Source of the DNA: Prorocentrum cordatum
Taxonomy: Eukaryota; Sar; Dinophyceae; Prorocentrales; Prorocentraceae
NCBI GenBank assembly: GCA_963575745.1
Contig: CAUYUJ010014598.1
Coordinates: 312,842 to 376,841 of the forward strand
Direction of reading: 5' to 3'
DNA length: 64,000 nt
This document shows, one piece after another, positions 46,053 through 55,545 of the stretch (positions are counted from its first letter, which is position 1; each line of letters starts with the position of its first letter). The notes beneath the pieces were generated by a model. The model searched no databases. It was not told where the DNA came from and worked only from the letters and a program-made list of their open reading frames with translations. The position numbers and the translations under genes are program-made.

Positions 46053-46457
46053 CGCTAACGGCGATGTGGGTAACGGCGATGTAGGTTTCGGTATTGTGGG
46101 AATTCGTGGCTCGTGCTTTCCTACAACTCGCGGTGTCGCTGTTGCTCGATACGTTTGTATGCTTGTCGGCGGCGGGCGCGGGGGGGAAATGAGAAGGGGC
46201 GGGACTTCCGAGGCTTCTGAGAAGTTTCTGGACTTCTGAGAGGGCTTCTGAGAAGTTCAGTCTGTACTCGAAATAGGCCAAGGAGACCTCTCAGAAGTCC
46301 CCCGGACTTCTAAGAAGTCCCGCGGCCTTCTGAGAAGGCCTTCTCCTTCTCATTTCCCCCTGGGCTCGTCGCCTAGCTTGGGATGTAGGAAAGTGTGCTT
46401 CGTGATTTCCTACATCTGAATTCCCAACGCCACCGTTAAGCAACATCGCCGTTAGCG
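46053..46457. mobile_element. 405-bp foldback (MITE-like) element, copy 2
   Basis: Counterpart of 25800-26204 with the same nested inverted arms, for example CGCTAACGGCGATGT at 46053 against ACATCGCCGTTAGCG ending at 46457. Confidence 0.75.
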
Positions 46458-46769
46458 CGGCCTCGGATTAGGTCAGGCATGTCTCCCTACAGGTGGATTT
46501 TGGACGAGAGATGTTAAACACCCCAACAATATGCGACAATAGCCAAAACTAGTTTTAAAACACATCGTGGACAACTTGTTAACTAGTTTTGAATATTCCT
46601 CCTGCAGAGAGACAGGGCCGACTTCGGTCTTGGAGGGAGGCCCTCCCACCCCCGCCCGGCGCGCCGCCCAGCGAGGATCCAGCCCACTGCCGCCGCGGGC
46701 CGCGAGCGGCCCGAGGTGCCCCGCGGCGCCGTCCGCAGGCACGCGCCCCTGCGGGGCAGGCAAGGGGAC

Positions 46770-46832
46770 GAGGAGGAGGAGGAGGAGGAGGAGGAGGAGG
46801 AGGACGGGGAGGACGGGGAGGACGGGGAGGAC
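46770..46832 (+). repeat. GAG/GGACGG repeat running into the gap
   Basis: Same repeat as 26517-26581. Confidence 0.9.
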
Positions 46833-46932
46833 NNNNNNNNNNNNNNNNNNNNNNNNNNNNNNNNNNNNNNNNNNNNNNNNNNNNNNNNNNNNNNNNNNNN
46901 NNNNNNNNNNNNNNNNNNNNNNNNNNNNNNNN
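46833..46932. other. Assembly gap (100 N)
   Basis: Exactly 100 N. GGA repeat lies on the left and TCC repeat on the right. Confidence 0.99.
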
Positions 46933-47090
46933 TCCTCCTCCTCTTCCTCCTCCGCTCCTCCTCTTCCTCTCGCTTATCCTCCCCACCCACACACAGACGC
47001 AGACACATACACAGACACAGACACAGACACACTCACACGCACACAGGCACAGGCACAGACGCAGACGCACACACACACACACACAAAGCG
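46933..47090 (+). repeat. TCC and CA/CAGACA microsatellites
   Basis: TCCTCCTCTTCC (46933-46980), then CACAGACACAGACACACTC and (CA)n to 47090. Confidence 0.9.
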
Positions 47091-47101
47091 CACTTTCTCG
47101 A

Positions 47102-47545
47102 CACTGGAGAGCTGCGCAGAAGGCTGTCCCCATACCCGTTGCGGGCCCGCAAAGCATGGCAGGCGTGGCACCTCCTCTACACCAGAGAGACCGCGCAGGT
47201 GGGGGGGGTCCCCCTATCCGTTGCGGGTTTGCCAAGCTTGGCAGGCGTGGCACTTCCGCGACACCAGAGAGGCTGCGCAAGGGGTGGTATCTTTATCCGC
47301 TGCGGGCTCGCACAGCGTGGCAGGCATGGCGCTTCCCCGACACCAGAAAGGCTGCGCTGGGGGTGGTCCCGATATCCGTTGCGGGCTCGCGCAGCGTGGC
47401 AGGCGTGGCGCTCTCTCGACACCAGAGAGGCTGCGCAGGTTGCGGTCCCCCTATCGGTCGCGGGCCCGCAAAGCGTGGCAGGCATGGCACTTCTTCGCCA
47501 CCAGAAAGGCTGCGCAGGGGGCGGTCGCCCATGTCTCGTCCACAA
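47102..47545 (+). repeat. 80-bp minisatellite, about 5.5 copies
   Basis: Copies start near 47105, 47184, 47265, 47345, 47424 and 47503. Each carries AGAGAGGCTGCGCAGG, then ATCCGTTGCGGGC, then GCGTGGCAGGCGTGGC and CGACACC. Not found elsewhere in the window. Confidence 0.9.
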
Positions 47546-48511
47546 CGTAAAGTGTCCACCTCTACACCAGATGTAAGCTAAGTATGTGGGCTTCTCGGTG
47601 GCGTAACTTGAGTTCGAGGCCCAAGAAAACGGTTTCGTGCCGCAGTGCCCACAAATTCAGCAAACAAATTGGCAACGGCACGCTATCCACACGAATTAAT
47701 TATGGGGTCGATAGATTTGGGGTCCTACGCAGTGAAAGAACACGCGGCTGGAGGTCTAAAGCGGAACAGGATTTGGAGGCGGCGTTGGACGCGGAGTCGG
47801 AGGAGGAGGAGGAGGAGGAGGAAGTGATTGTAACATGTTGTAGGTGTCTTTGCATTCCGTGTTTGCCTGTGTCGCCAGAGGGTGGTGATGATGATGAGGA
47901 GGGGGGATCTGGAAGAGAGCGTAGAGGGGAGCGGGAGGAGGAGGAGGAGGAGAAAGTGGTGGAGGTTGACGAGGCAGACCAGGACCTGCTTCCCAGGAGG
48001 ACGTGGTGAAGGAGGAGGAGGAGGAGGAGAATTTGGAGGCGTTGGGGGGAAGGAGAGGGTTTTGTGAAGTGTTGCATGCGATTCCCAGGAGCCTTGGAGT
48101 TCCAGGGGGATGGGGGAGCAAAGGGGTGAGGAGGACGAGAAGGAAGCGCAGGAGGAGGAAAAAGAAGAGCAGGAGAAGGATGGTGAGGAGGATTTGGAGG
48201 CGGAGGAGGAGGTAAATGGGAAGGAGAAGTCGGTCACGCAGGGGGGAGGAAGAGGGCGACGGAGCAGGACGAGGGAGGAGAAGGAGGAGGAAAAGGTGGC
48301 GTTCAGGAACGAGGCGAGGAGAAGGAGGATCCGCAGGACCAGGATGAGTTGACAAGAGCCGATCCTCCGGCCAGGCGAGCCCGACATCGAGATTCAGAAC
48401 GCCCTTCTTGCGCTGCGCGCCGGAGGCGACGACCGAAGGGAGTGGTTGGTCCTCCTCCTCCTCCTCCTCTTTCTCCTCCTCCTCCTCCTCCTCCTTCTCC
48501 TCCTCTGCGAC
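47546..48511 (+). repeat. Short unique leader, then GGA-rich and TCC-rich tracts
   Basis: 47580-47780 is non-repetitive without a recognisable product. 47785-48340 is strongly purine-rich (GGAGGAGGA, GAGGAGAAG). 48450-48510 flips to TCCTCC. Acidic (Glu-rich) and Pro-rich frames come from this bias. The tract takes the place where the upstream half of a reverse transcriptase would be expected. Confidence 0.7.
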
Positions 48512-49008
48512 CTTTGGAAGATTGGAACCGTGAGCTTCTCATTACCAGCACGGACTCCTTTCACCTCCAGGACGGCTCCATCGTTCCGTTGATGGAGGCC
48601 GCCACCCTTATTTCCTGCCCGTGCTCGGGGCAGCAAGTGGATTTGTCTCTTCGTGATTACGCAGATGATGTTTCGCAGACGTTACCAGTGCCAGACAACA
48701 ACCCTTTTCGTGCCGCGGAGGTGGCCAAGCATTCCTCGGACCTCCTGGCGGCCAAGCTCAGAGCCCAAGGCGGCTTCACGCAGAATGCATCCAAGGAGCT
48801 CGTTCTGCCTGTCTTCGTGGGCCCTGGAGGGTACACGGCCACCCGTGCCGTCCTTTCGGGACTCGTCTCTTTCCCTGGGCAACCCAAGGCCCAGGCGGCC
48901 TACCTCGGAGGTCTGGAGGGGCGGAGGTTCGAGTCAGGATCGATGCTACAAGATCGGCTTGGTGCAAACTGGGTCGTTTCTGGAAGCAACACGTCTCGCT
49001 CAGGTTAA
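48512..49008 (+). pseudogene. Reverse transcriptase, C-terminal palm (YADD) segment
   Basis: In frame 1, LRDYADDVSQTLPVPD carries the catalytic YADD at 48658-48669. About 30 residues on, LAAKLRAQGGFTQNASKEL matches the region after YADD where a GG..N..K motif is usual. AAYLGG follows. The frame should change near 48945: the next frame reads WCKLGRFWKQHVSLRLKRM, as a thumb region would, while frame 1 soon stops at 49006. Motif A (first catalytic Asp) is not present upstream, so the enzyme cannot be active. Confidence 0.75.
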
Positions 49009-49438
49009 AAAGAATGGCCTTCTTGGGAGTTATGCAGAGTGCGGCCTACGCGGGCCTGGAGACCTACCTTCTGGCCAAACGGGACTACGCCAAATTGGAT
49101 GCCGTTCTCCTGGGTTTCGCGAAGGTCGTTCTTCGGGGAGTTGCCAGACGTACTGAGGTCGAGGGAGTAGAACAGATTCGGGTTCCACACGCCTGGCAGG
49201 TCCACAAGCGCCTGCGCATCGCCGACGCCCGCACCGAGCTCCTCGTACGCAGGTTGAGGTACTGGCAACAACTTGCCAAGTACCCAGAATCTTCTGTGCA
49301 AGCAGTCGCTGCGCTGCTGGGGAACTTTGAGGCGTTGCAGGAGGCGCCTGTTTTCACCGTGTCGGGCTGGATCGACAAAAATGCGAACCCGTGGGCCCTC
49401 CAAATGCAGAAAGACATCCTCACCCTCGGGCCCCCCCC
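48950..49438 (+). pseudogene. Retroelement thumb/connector segment
   Basis: Frame 0. FKxxx-type thumb, then GLETYLLAKRDYAKLDAVL, LRGVARRTE and RRLRYWQQLAKYPESS. In other dinoflagellate elements I recall the same order: a Y.L...D...L connector and a Leu-rich R.LRW...L segment. The frame is lost at a C8 run (49431-49438), a likely indel site. Confidence 0.65.
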
Positions 49439-50070
49439 AAGGGCAAGCTCTTCTTGGACCAGGGCCACTCGATCAGGGACATCTTTACTCAGTACAGGGT
49501 TGCTGCTTTCTTCGCTAGTCTGGACCCCGCTGGGCTCCGCAAGGTGCATTGGGACCAGGCCTCCTCTCGACCTCTGGTGCCTCCACAGGACCTCTCGGCC
49601 CCAGTGGCCCAGCCAGTTCCAGAACCACATCAAAAATACGTGTGTGAACTACCTCTTGAAAACGGGGAGCCTTGCAATTGTGCCTATGTCTCCAAGGCGG
49701 CCCTCAAGGCTCATCAACGTCATCATCCTGCTCATAAGTGCCGTGTACCAATCCATCAGTTGGTCGTTACTAACCAGTGTTTCTAATGTTCCTCGACCTT
49801 CTCCTCGGACGTACTGGCGAAGCGACACGTAGTGCAGTCGCTGAAAATGAAAAGGTGCATCGCCGACTGCAGCCCCTACTCCCCCGCCCTGAGAGTACCC
49901 GAGGTGTTGTTATGCCCAGTCTGCTTGGATCCCGAAGTCGTGCATCCAGTCCATCGTGCGAGGCTCCTCCGTACCGACGCCGCCAGGGCTCAAGGCGAGT
50001 TCCCGAGTTTAGACGCCCTCCAGCGCCACATCAGAGAGGTCCACGCACCCCCCGCTCCAGAGATCCACTT
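49439..50070 (+). pseudogene. Retroelement zinc-finger segment with in-frame TAA
   Basis: Frame 2. KGKLFLDQGHSIRDIFTQYR leads to a first finger (YVCELPLENGEPC then AHQRHHPAH). A second finger (NQCF, then CSSTFSSDVLAKRH) is cut by TAA at 49784-49786 between its two cysteines. A third motif follows (LCPVCLDPEV, then LQRHIREVH). Such fingers probably bind nucleic acid in the element's replication complex. The TAA is best read as a nonsense mutation, because homology-like sequence resumes directly behind it. Confidence 0.65.
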
Positions 50071-51197
50071 TGATGTCGAACCTCGCGGAGCGTGCGCTGA
50101 GCATTGGGACCGAAGAACGACAGCGAGGCGAGGGAGATCGTACCCGCAGCAACGAGCGAGGAGCGCCCCGCCGCTCACGCAGAGGAGGAGGCCAGGGGTC
50201 AGAGCCTTCGATGGCACCAGCAGCCGCCGCTGCAGCCGCGGCAGGGCCAGCCCCCATGGTCTGGGACACCACCGACACGCACTTCGGGCTGGCCCGCCAA
50301 GATGTCGCCAACTTGCAGCGCATGCCGATCGAGTGGGTCCAGGCAGCGATGCCCGTCCTGATGCGAATGTCTCTCAGGCACGAGCAGGGCCTGAACCAGC
50401 TCGAGGCCGCCAGCCACAGGCACGCGCAGTTGCCCACCAAGCACGACGTTGTCCAGTCGATGCAGCTGACGGCGAAGTACTACGGCACGGAGGCCGCCAG
50501 AATCAGGAAAGACAAGAGAGAACAGCTGGAGTCGGGCCAGACGGTCGACGAGCTAGTGGCCCTGGGCATCCCCCACCCGCACGCGTGGATGGCGCTGGTG
50601 GGCGCCCTCGTCGCACAGGGCGGGAAGATAGGTCAGCAGAACCTGGCGGCGCTTACGCAGTACCAGCAGAAGGTCAGGCAGGAGCGCCCGACCAACAGTA
50701 CCCTAGCGGACGACATTCGCCATTGTCGAATGCAAAGCACCCACAATGGAGAGATGACGAAGATCTGGATTGCGGTCGACCCTCCCACGCTCGAGAACAC
50801 AGTGGTCAGCTCCATGGTGCAGCTGTGGGGGGGTGCACAAGCACGGCACACCGCCGAGGAGTCACAATGCCCGCCTCCTCCAGTTGCACCTCGACGGGAT
50901 GTGATTGTTACTTCGGCGGGCAGGGATACTACCACCCCCTCGAGGCCGACGTGGGCTCAAAGGACCCAGCGGACGACGGCGAGTCTGCGACCCAGGGGAA
51001 CCCAGAGAGCACCTCCGTCCTCGATCCAGGCTACGACTCCGTCACTTTCCGCGCCCCCGACTCAGAGGAGGCCTGAGCCACCTGTGAGCCATGGGGAGCC
51101 CAGAGAATCTAGAGTAGGTCAGAATAACTTCACCCCTTCGCTTGAGTCCCCCCTCCCCCTTTCGACGATACTGAATCTCCTGGGCCTTCAGCGCTGA
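50071..51197 (+). pseudogene. Retroelement C-terminal conserved domain
   Basis: Frame 0 from about 50070. After an Arg-rich linker and an Ala tract comes MVWDTTDTHFGLARQDVANL, then MPVLMRMSLRHEQGLNQLEA, KYYGTEAARI and GIPHPHAWMALVGALVAQ, ending in a Pro/Ser/Thr-rich tail. Helical and without catalytic motifs. I recall similar segments at the C-termini of dinoflagellate retroelement-like proteins, but no function is established. The frame joins the finger segment near 50046-50100, where a C6 run offers an indel site. Confidence 0.5.
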
Positions 51198-51564
51198 GCC
51201 CCCCCGCGAAACTTTTTGGTGTCCCGTTTTTGTGGGGCGCGGGGCCTCGGCGCCCAGGTTCTTGTCGTTTTGGCGTCCTGGTTTTTTTCCCACGTGGCTC
51301 CAGAGAGCCTGCCCGCTCGGACGTCCTGGGGGCCTGGGTAGTGACTTGGCGTGTCTCTCCTTTTCCCGTTTACAGCCCCGCCCTTTCGGCCTGCCTGTCT
51401 TTAAAACGTGGCAACCCAGCCGTTTGGAGGGGGTGGGTGGAAGCTTGGTGCATTCGAGGCCACGCGCGGCCCATGATACGAGCCGCGGCGCACTCTAGAG
51501 AGGAGCCCAGCGGTGGCCAGTGATGCGAACTGCTGCTAGAGGCTGGCACCTCACTGAAGAGCTT
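51198..51564 (+). other. 3' untranslated region of the plus-strand retroelement
   Basis: No coding similarity. It lies between the last stop and the (CA)n tail. The assignment is by position only. Confidence 0.45.
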
Positions 51565-51577
51565 CACACACACACAC

Positions 51578-51718
51578 TCCTCCTCCTCCTCCTCCTCCTC
51601 CTCCTCCTCCTCCTCCTCCTCCTCCCCCTCCTCCTCCTCCTCCTCCCTCCTCCTCCTCCTCCTCCTCCTCCTCCTCCTCCTCCTCCTCCTCCTCCTCCTC
51701 CTCCTCCTCTCCCTCTTC
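51578..51718 (+). repeat. TCC microsatellite
   Basis: About 140 bp of CTCCTC, directly after the (CA)n tail. Confidence 0.97.
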
Positions 51719-52640
51719 CTTCAGGGGCAACGATAGGGGTGGATGGGCTCAGGTGGGAAAGCATCGACCCCCAATCGCCCATTGATCGCCGACTGGTGCC
51801 TGATAGCCCAACCTGCACAGGAACGGGCGGTTTCGCTATCGGGGGCCTCTCGCCGATCTATCGGCGATGTATCGCCGATTCCAGGTCGATGTTTGCCCCC
51901 CTGAGCCAGTCCCCCCTATCGTTTCCCAGCCTGTGACAGCCAGGCAGAGGTCGGATGCATAGTCTCTGCCTTTGCCGCGCTCGTCTTGGGCGACGCCCAG
52001 AGGGGGGGCCAGGGCCACGTGGGGGGCATCACCTTGCAGGCGATGCGCCGCAGCCGCGTGCAGTGGTGTGGCGACGACGGCGTGCATCAACGTGCACTGC
52101 GACGACGCAGCATCGATCTGGGAGCGAGCTCCTTGCAGAGCAGGGGGTCTGTTGGAGGGGGGCGTTTTGCAAGGGGGCCCTCCTGGAAAGGCCGCGCTCC
52201 TGGCCTTGCCCATCCTCTGCGCACCACCGGGCTCAGTCAGAGACAGACGACAGATGAGCTCCAGATTCAAGTGAGCAAAGGTATGGCGAAGTAGCCCGCG
52301 CGATGTTCAGACCTGTCACGCGTCGCATTCCCCCATCCGTGCTTTCATTGATGGCGGGAGTCGGCGTCCCAGCTGGTGGTGTGCTGTGGCAGTGCTTGTG
52401 GGGGTCGCCGCTGCGGCCTGAGCGGTACAGCGCTGCGCAGTACAGCATCGGCCCCCACCCCTCTCGGTTGGGGTTGCGGATCTGTGCTGCAATCGTTTTT
52501 CGTTTGGCTCGTGTTGCGAACGGTACGCGCGCGAGCCGACACACAAAATGGGCACACATATATCTGTACAGTTGTAGACAAGCCGTTGAAGACGGCAGGG
52601 AAGCTCCAGGAGGGAGGGTGGAGGGAGGATGAGAGAAGGG
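51719..52640. other. Unassigned unique region with nested short hairpins
   Basis: No gene is recognised. At 51851-51879, CGCCGAT, ATCGGCG and ATCGCCGAT form overlapping alternative hairpins (51851-51866 or 51860-51879). They resemble the CGCCGAT units of the 18979 hairpin. Confidence 0.5.
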
Positions 52641-52649
52641 GAGGATGTT

Positions 52650-52712
52650 TGAGGGAGGAGGAGGAGGAGGAGGAGGAGGAGGAGGAGGAGGAGGAGGAGG
52701 AGGAGGAGGGAA
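52650..52712 (+). repeat. GGA microsatellite
   Basis: (GGA)n of about 60 bp, near the 3' side of the LINE. Confidence 0.95.
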
Positions 52713-52947
52713 GGGGGTGAAGGATGGGGGAGGGAGGCGGTGAAGAACAGGCAGCTCAAACTGCGGCGGCCAGCCCTCCGCGTGGCCCGCGCCCTTGGCC
52801 CAATGGTCGCCCTTTTTGAGGAGGCAGTCCCCGGCGGTTGGCGGGGGCTCGTGTCGATGCTGGAGGGAGGGAGTGAGGATAGGGGTGAGGAGGGCAGGGA
52901 TGGCGAGGAGTCAGAGAGGAGAAAAGGGACGGAAAGAGAGAGAGAGA
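52713..52947. other. Spacer ending in a GA repeat at the LINE 3' boundary
   Basis: Purine-rich with no gene. AGAGAGAGAGAGA at 52935-52947 abuts the proposed LINE end. Confidence 0.5.
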
Positions 52948-53154
52948 TGTGTGTGTTTAACATGCACCGCTGGAGACGCCACAACCATCCTGCATTGAGT
53001 CAGGCCGAGGCGCAGAGGCTCCTGCACCAGAGTCGCAGAGCGAAAGCCTGGGGCAGAGAGCGGCGACACTGTCAGCGGCGAGGCCACACGGCTTCCGCAC
53101 GCGCAGGGGGGACCATCAGCCCAACGAGGGTTGGCCCAACCGTCCCCCCCGATG
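52948..53154 (-). other. LINE 3' UTR and CA tail
   Basis: About 200 nt after the ORF2 stop. It ends, in element orientation, in TTAAACACACACA followed by the flanking TC repeat. No poly(A) is visible. Confidence 0.55.
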
Positions 53155-55545
53155 TTACGGACAGAGCGCAGCCATCGTGCTTGACAAAATTGTCACCCGT
53201 GACCGCTTAGGATGAAGGCCACGAAGCATGCGAGCCCAGGAATCTGGTGTCCTGGGAGTGCCATCCTTATTGGCAGGAGGGCCATTACAGCGGCTCGCAA
53301 GTTTGGCGAGCCTTAAACCAGAAGTGTAGCACTTACACGTCTGGCAAAAACAGACAAAGGAGTCGTCGCTACAATCGACCGCCCAGCACCGATGGCCGAG
53401 CGAGGCCAACTGAGCGACTTGCACGCGCGAGTGATGGGAACAGACTCCTGGAGGCGGCACCGCCGCAGTGCGCCTCCCACGGAGGCACTGAGTACATTGC
53501 CAAAGGTCCCCGACCCGCACCCAGGAATGGCCCGAACGGGCCTCCACGGCAGGACGCGGCGGGACGATAAGCTGCACCCCCTTGAGGTCAAGGCGAGGCC
53601 AGAGCGGCAGAAGGTGAGCAGACAGCTTAGCTACCGCTTGGGCAACCGAAACACTACGACTCACAGCCTCTTGAAACTCGGGCGAAGCAGCAGGGTGCTG
53701 GAGAGCGCCTCTCTTGGCCGCCTGGTCGGCCCCGTGGTTGCCCAAGCGGCAAAAGGCCTCCAGCGGAGGCAAATCCAACTCGAAACTCTGGTGAGCCTTC
53801 ACCTTGGTGAGACTCGAAATCAACGAAGCGTGAGACAGAGCCTGCATCATCATACCGCTACAAACGAGTTTATAGCTGATCTGGTTATAATAACCTGGAG
53901 CATGGTATTGCTTGTGCACATTCAAGCAGTCCGTGTAGAAATGGCTGGGACCCCCAGCCAAAAACACGGAGCCCCCGAAGGCTGAGTACTCCCCTCCCTG
54001 ACTCGTCTGGGGCGTGGGGCTCCAGACGGGGGCCGAAACCGAACAGAGAGGGGCCGCGGAATCCGAATTGTCAAAAACACAGAGCCCCCACCCCGCTCTC
54101 GACAATTCACGCACCGGATGTTTAAAGCAAGAGCCGTCCATAAATACATGGCCCTCGAATCCGCCACCCAGCCGAGCTGGGTCGCCGTGCCATTGAATAT
54201 CTACTCCTGTGGACGAGAGCGGAGGTGGGTACAAGCCCCCTCGGTGCCTGAAAAGGCCTCGGGTGAAAAGAAGGAGGTCCACATTGGGGTCCTTAGAGGC
54301 TTCTAACACCCAGGGGCCCACAAGACTGGCACGGAGCTCGGAACATGTGCTACACTCCCAAGTCCTGTGGAATAAAGAATCGGGCTCCCCGCAGAGAACG
54401 CACTTCGGACAACACTGATATCCTAAGCGAACGGCCTTATCACGAGGCCAAGTAGCCCCACAGAGAACCGCTTTCACAGTGCCCCTCTGGATCTTATCGA
54501 GCTTAGTTGACCGAGTCGCCGTAACCATAACGTCGAAGCACAACCGATCAGAGGACCCCAAGGCAAGACTGGCCTGCCTCTCCAAAGAGCGAAGCATTCC
54601 TTCCATGAGGAGCTTCTTCAACAAGGCAGGTGATGTGACAGGTAGCGAGATCTCTTGCTGGTGGTCATTGGTCAGAGTGAAGGGGTCTTTCATCTGCCAG
54701 TCAATCCTGCACAAAGAGAGCTTCATCGCACCGACGGGTCCACCACACGAGCGCCATGCGATGTCCTTGGAGAAAGTGGCACTCCATGCCGAGCGAAGGG
54801 TAGCAAACGATAGCAAAAGAGACGTGATATTGCTCGCCGTGGTCCACACCTCCTTACCCCATCGAACCACAGGTGCTACCGAGGCGAGCCAACAGGGATC
54901 ATTCTCAGCAATCATAAGCACGGTGAGAGACCGACCCCCTGCTGACGGCTGCATCGTACGACCGAGCCCTCGACGAATCCGAAGAACCTCCCCGTCGCTA
55001 CACCCGTGGGCTTCGGCGCCATATAAAATGCCAGGCAGCGGCCCAGCGGTGAATATATGCTTGCATCGCTTGCCAAGGTCGGGCTTCAACTTGGCCAGCC
55101 TCTTGGCGCGACGGTTAAACATTGCGACTCGCTTCTTGGCAGTAGCACAACGGCCAGACGATCTTCGAGGCTTACCCTGAGTGTCGTCGATCCCGATATT
55201 AGCTACCCCTGTAGTGGCCAGCCCTGCTAGTCCCCCCAGGATGTCACGAAGACGACGAGCAACAGCAGGAGAGGACGAGATGAGACAAGCTTTGTCAGCA
55301 GTGACCCCCGTGGTACGATCGATCCAAAGCGAGCACTTACAATCAATCGTGAGGGCGCGGTGCAGAGCTCGCGATGCGGCAGCAAGGTCCCGAACCACTA
55401 GCTCGACGCCGCCAGTGCAATTCAGGGCGCAATCGTCGATATACGCATCTAGGGTGACAGAGCGCGGCAGCGTCAACCTATCTAGATCCAGGACGAGATA
55501 AATACGAACGAATGTAGTCGCGATCGAGCACCCAGCGATGACCCC
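53155..55545 (-). CDS. LINE ORF2, 3' part: reverse transcriptase palm, RNase H, zinc-binding tail
   Basis: The open frame reaches back to 55659, but coding similarity starts at the G4 run 55542-55545. Numbering from 55659: GVIAGCS at 39-45 and catalytic YIDD at 73-76 complete the palm. A connector with LPGILYGAEAHG (about 208-219) follows, then a Cys/His cluster (CPKCVLCG, HRTWEC; 417-436). RNase H spans about 502-660 with D508 (MDGS), E557 (GGEYS), D577 (YTDC), H623 (KAHQ) and D645 (HGADQAA), the expected D-E-D-H-D set. The tail (710-790) holds two further Cys pairs (QCTQC, CFCQTC). The stop is TAA at 53155. The protein copies element RNA at the target site, and RNase H removes the template. 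Confidence 0.88.
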   Translation of the reverse strand, partial: GVIAGCSIATTFVRIYLVLDLDRLTLPRSVTLDAYIDDCALNCTGGVELVVRDLAAASRALHRALTIDCKCSLWIDRTTGVTADKACLISSSPAVARRLRDILGGLAGLATTGVANIGIDDTQGKPRRSSGRCATAKKRVAMFNRRAKRLAKLKPDLGKRCKHIFTAGPLPGILYGAEAHGCSDGEVLRIRRGLGRTMQPSAGGRSLTVLMIAENDPCWLASVAPVVRWGKEVWTTASNITSLLLSFATLRSAWSATFSKDIAWRSCGGPVGAMKLSLCRIDWQMKDPFTLTNDHQQEISLPVTSPALLKKLLMEGMLRSLERQASLALGSSDRLCFDVMVTATRSTKLDKIQRGTVKAVLCGATWPRDKAVRLGYQCCPKCVLCGEPDSLFHRTWECSTCSELRASLVGPWVLEASKDPNVDLLLFTRGLFRHRGGLYPPPLSSTGVDIQWHGDPARLGGGFEGHVFMDGSCFKHPVRELSRAGWGLCVFDNSDSAAPLCSVSAPVWSPTPQTSQGGEYSAFGGSVFLAGGPSHFYTDCLNVHKQYHAPGYYNQISYKLVCSGMMMQALSHASLISSLTKVKAHQSFELDLPPLEAFCRLGNHGADQAAKRGALQHPAASPEFQEAVSRSVSVAQAVAKLSAHLLPLWPRLDLKGVQLIVPPRPAVEARSGHSWVRVGDLWQCTQCLRGRRTAAVPPPGVCSHHSRVQVAQLASLGHRCWAVDCSDDSFVCFCQTCKCYTSGLRLAKLASRCNGPPANKDGTPRTPDSWARMLRGLHPKRSRVTILSSTMAALCP

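Larger units (their letters stand above)
26682..46832 (+). repeat. Tandem segmental unit, copy 2 (20.15 kb)
   Basis: Begins mid-element B (GCGATAAATAACGAGG), equivalent to base 6299 of copy 1, and ends in the same GAG/GGACGG repeat. Translations of 35579-39600 and 15252-19275 are identical over every frame compared. Confidence 0.93.
48512..51577 (+). mobile_element. 5'-truncated, frameshifted plus-strand retroelement
   Basis: Runs from the TCC tract through a reverse-transcriptase C-terminal half, thumb/connector, C2H2-type fingers and a further conserved domain. It ends in a 3' region with a (CA)n tail at 51565-51577, next to a TCC microsatellite. Parts read in frames 1, 0, 2 and 0 in turn. 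The upstream reverse-transcriptase motifs and any endonuclease are missing. It differs from the minus-strand LINE in sequence (YADD rather than YIDD) and lacks RNase H. Confidence 0.75.

Noticed and set aside
47584-48009. Glu-rich 141-codon plus-strand protein
   Set aside because: The acidic part is GAG/GGA microsatellite. The first 60 codons show no similarity I recognise and no supported start or splice context.
53247-55501. Plus-strand frames opposite the LINE (for example 54479-55180)
   Set aside because: Shadows of ORF2. They have no domains, whereas the minus strand shows ordered catalytic motifs.
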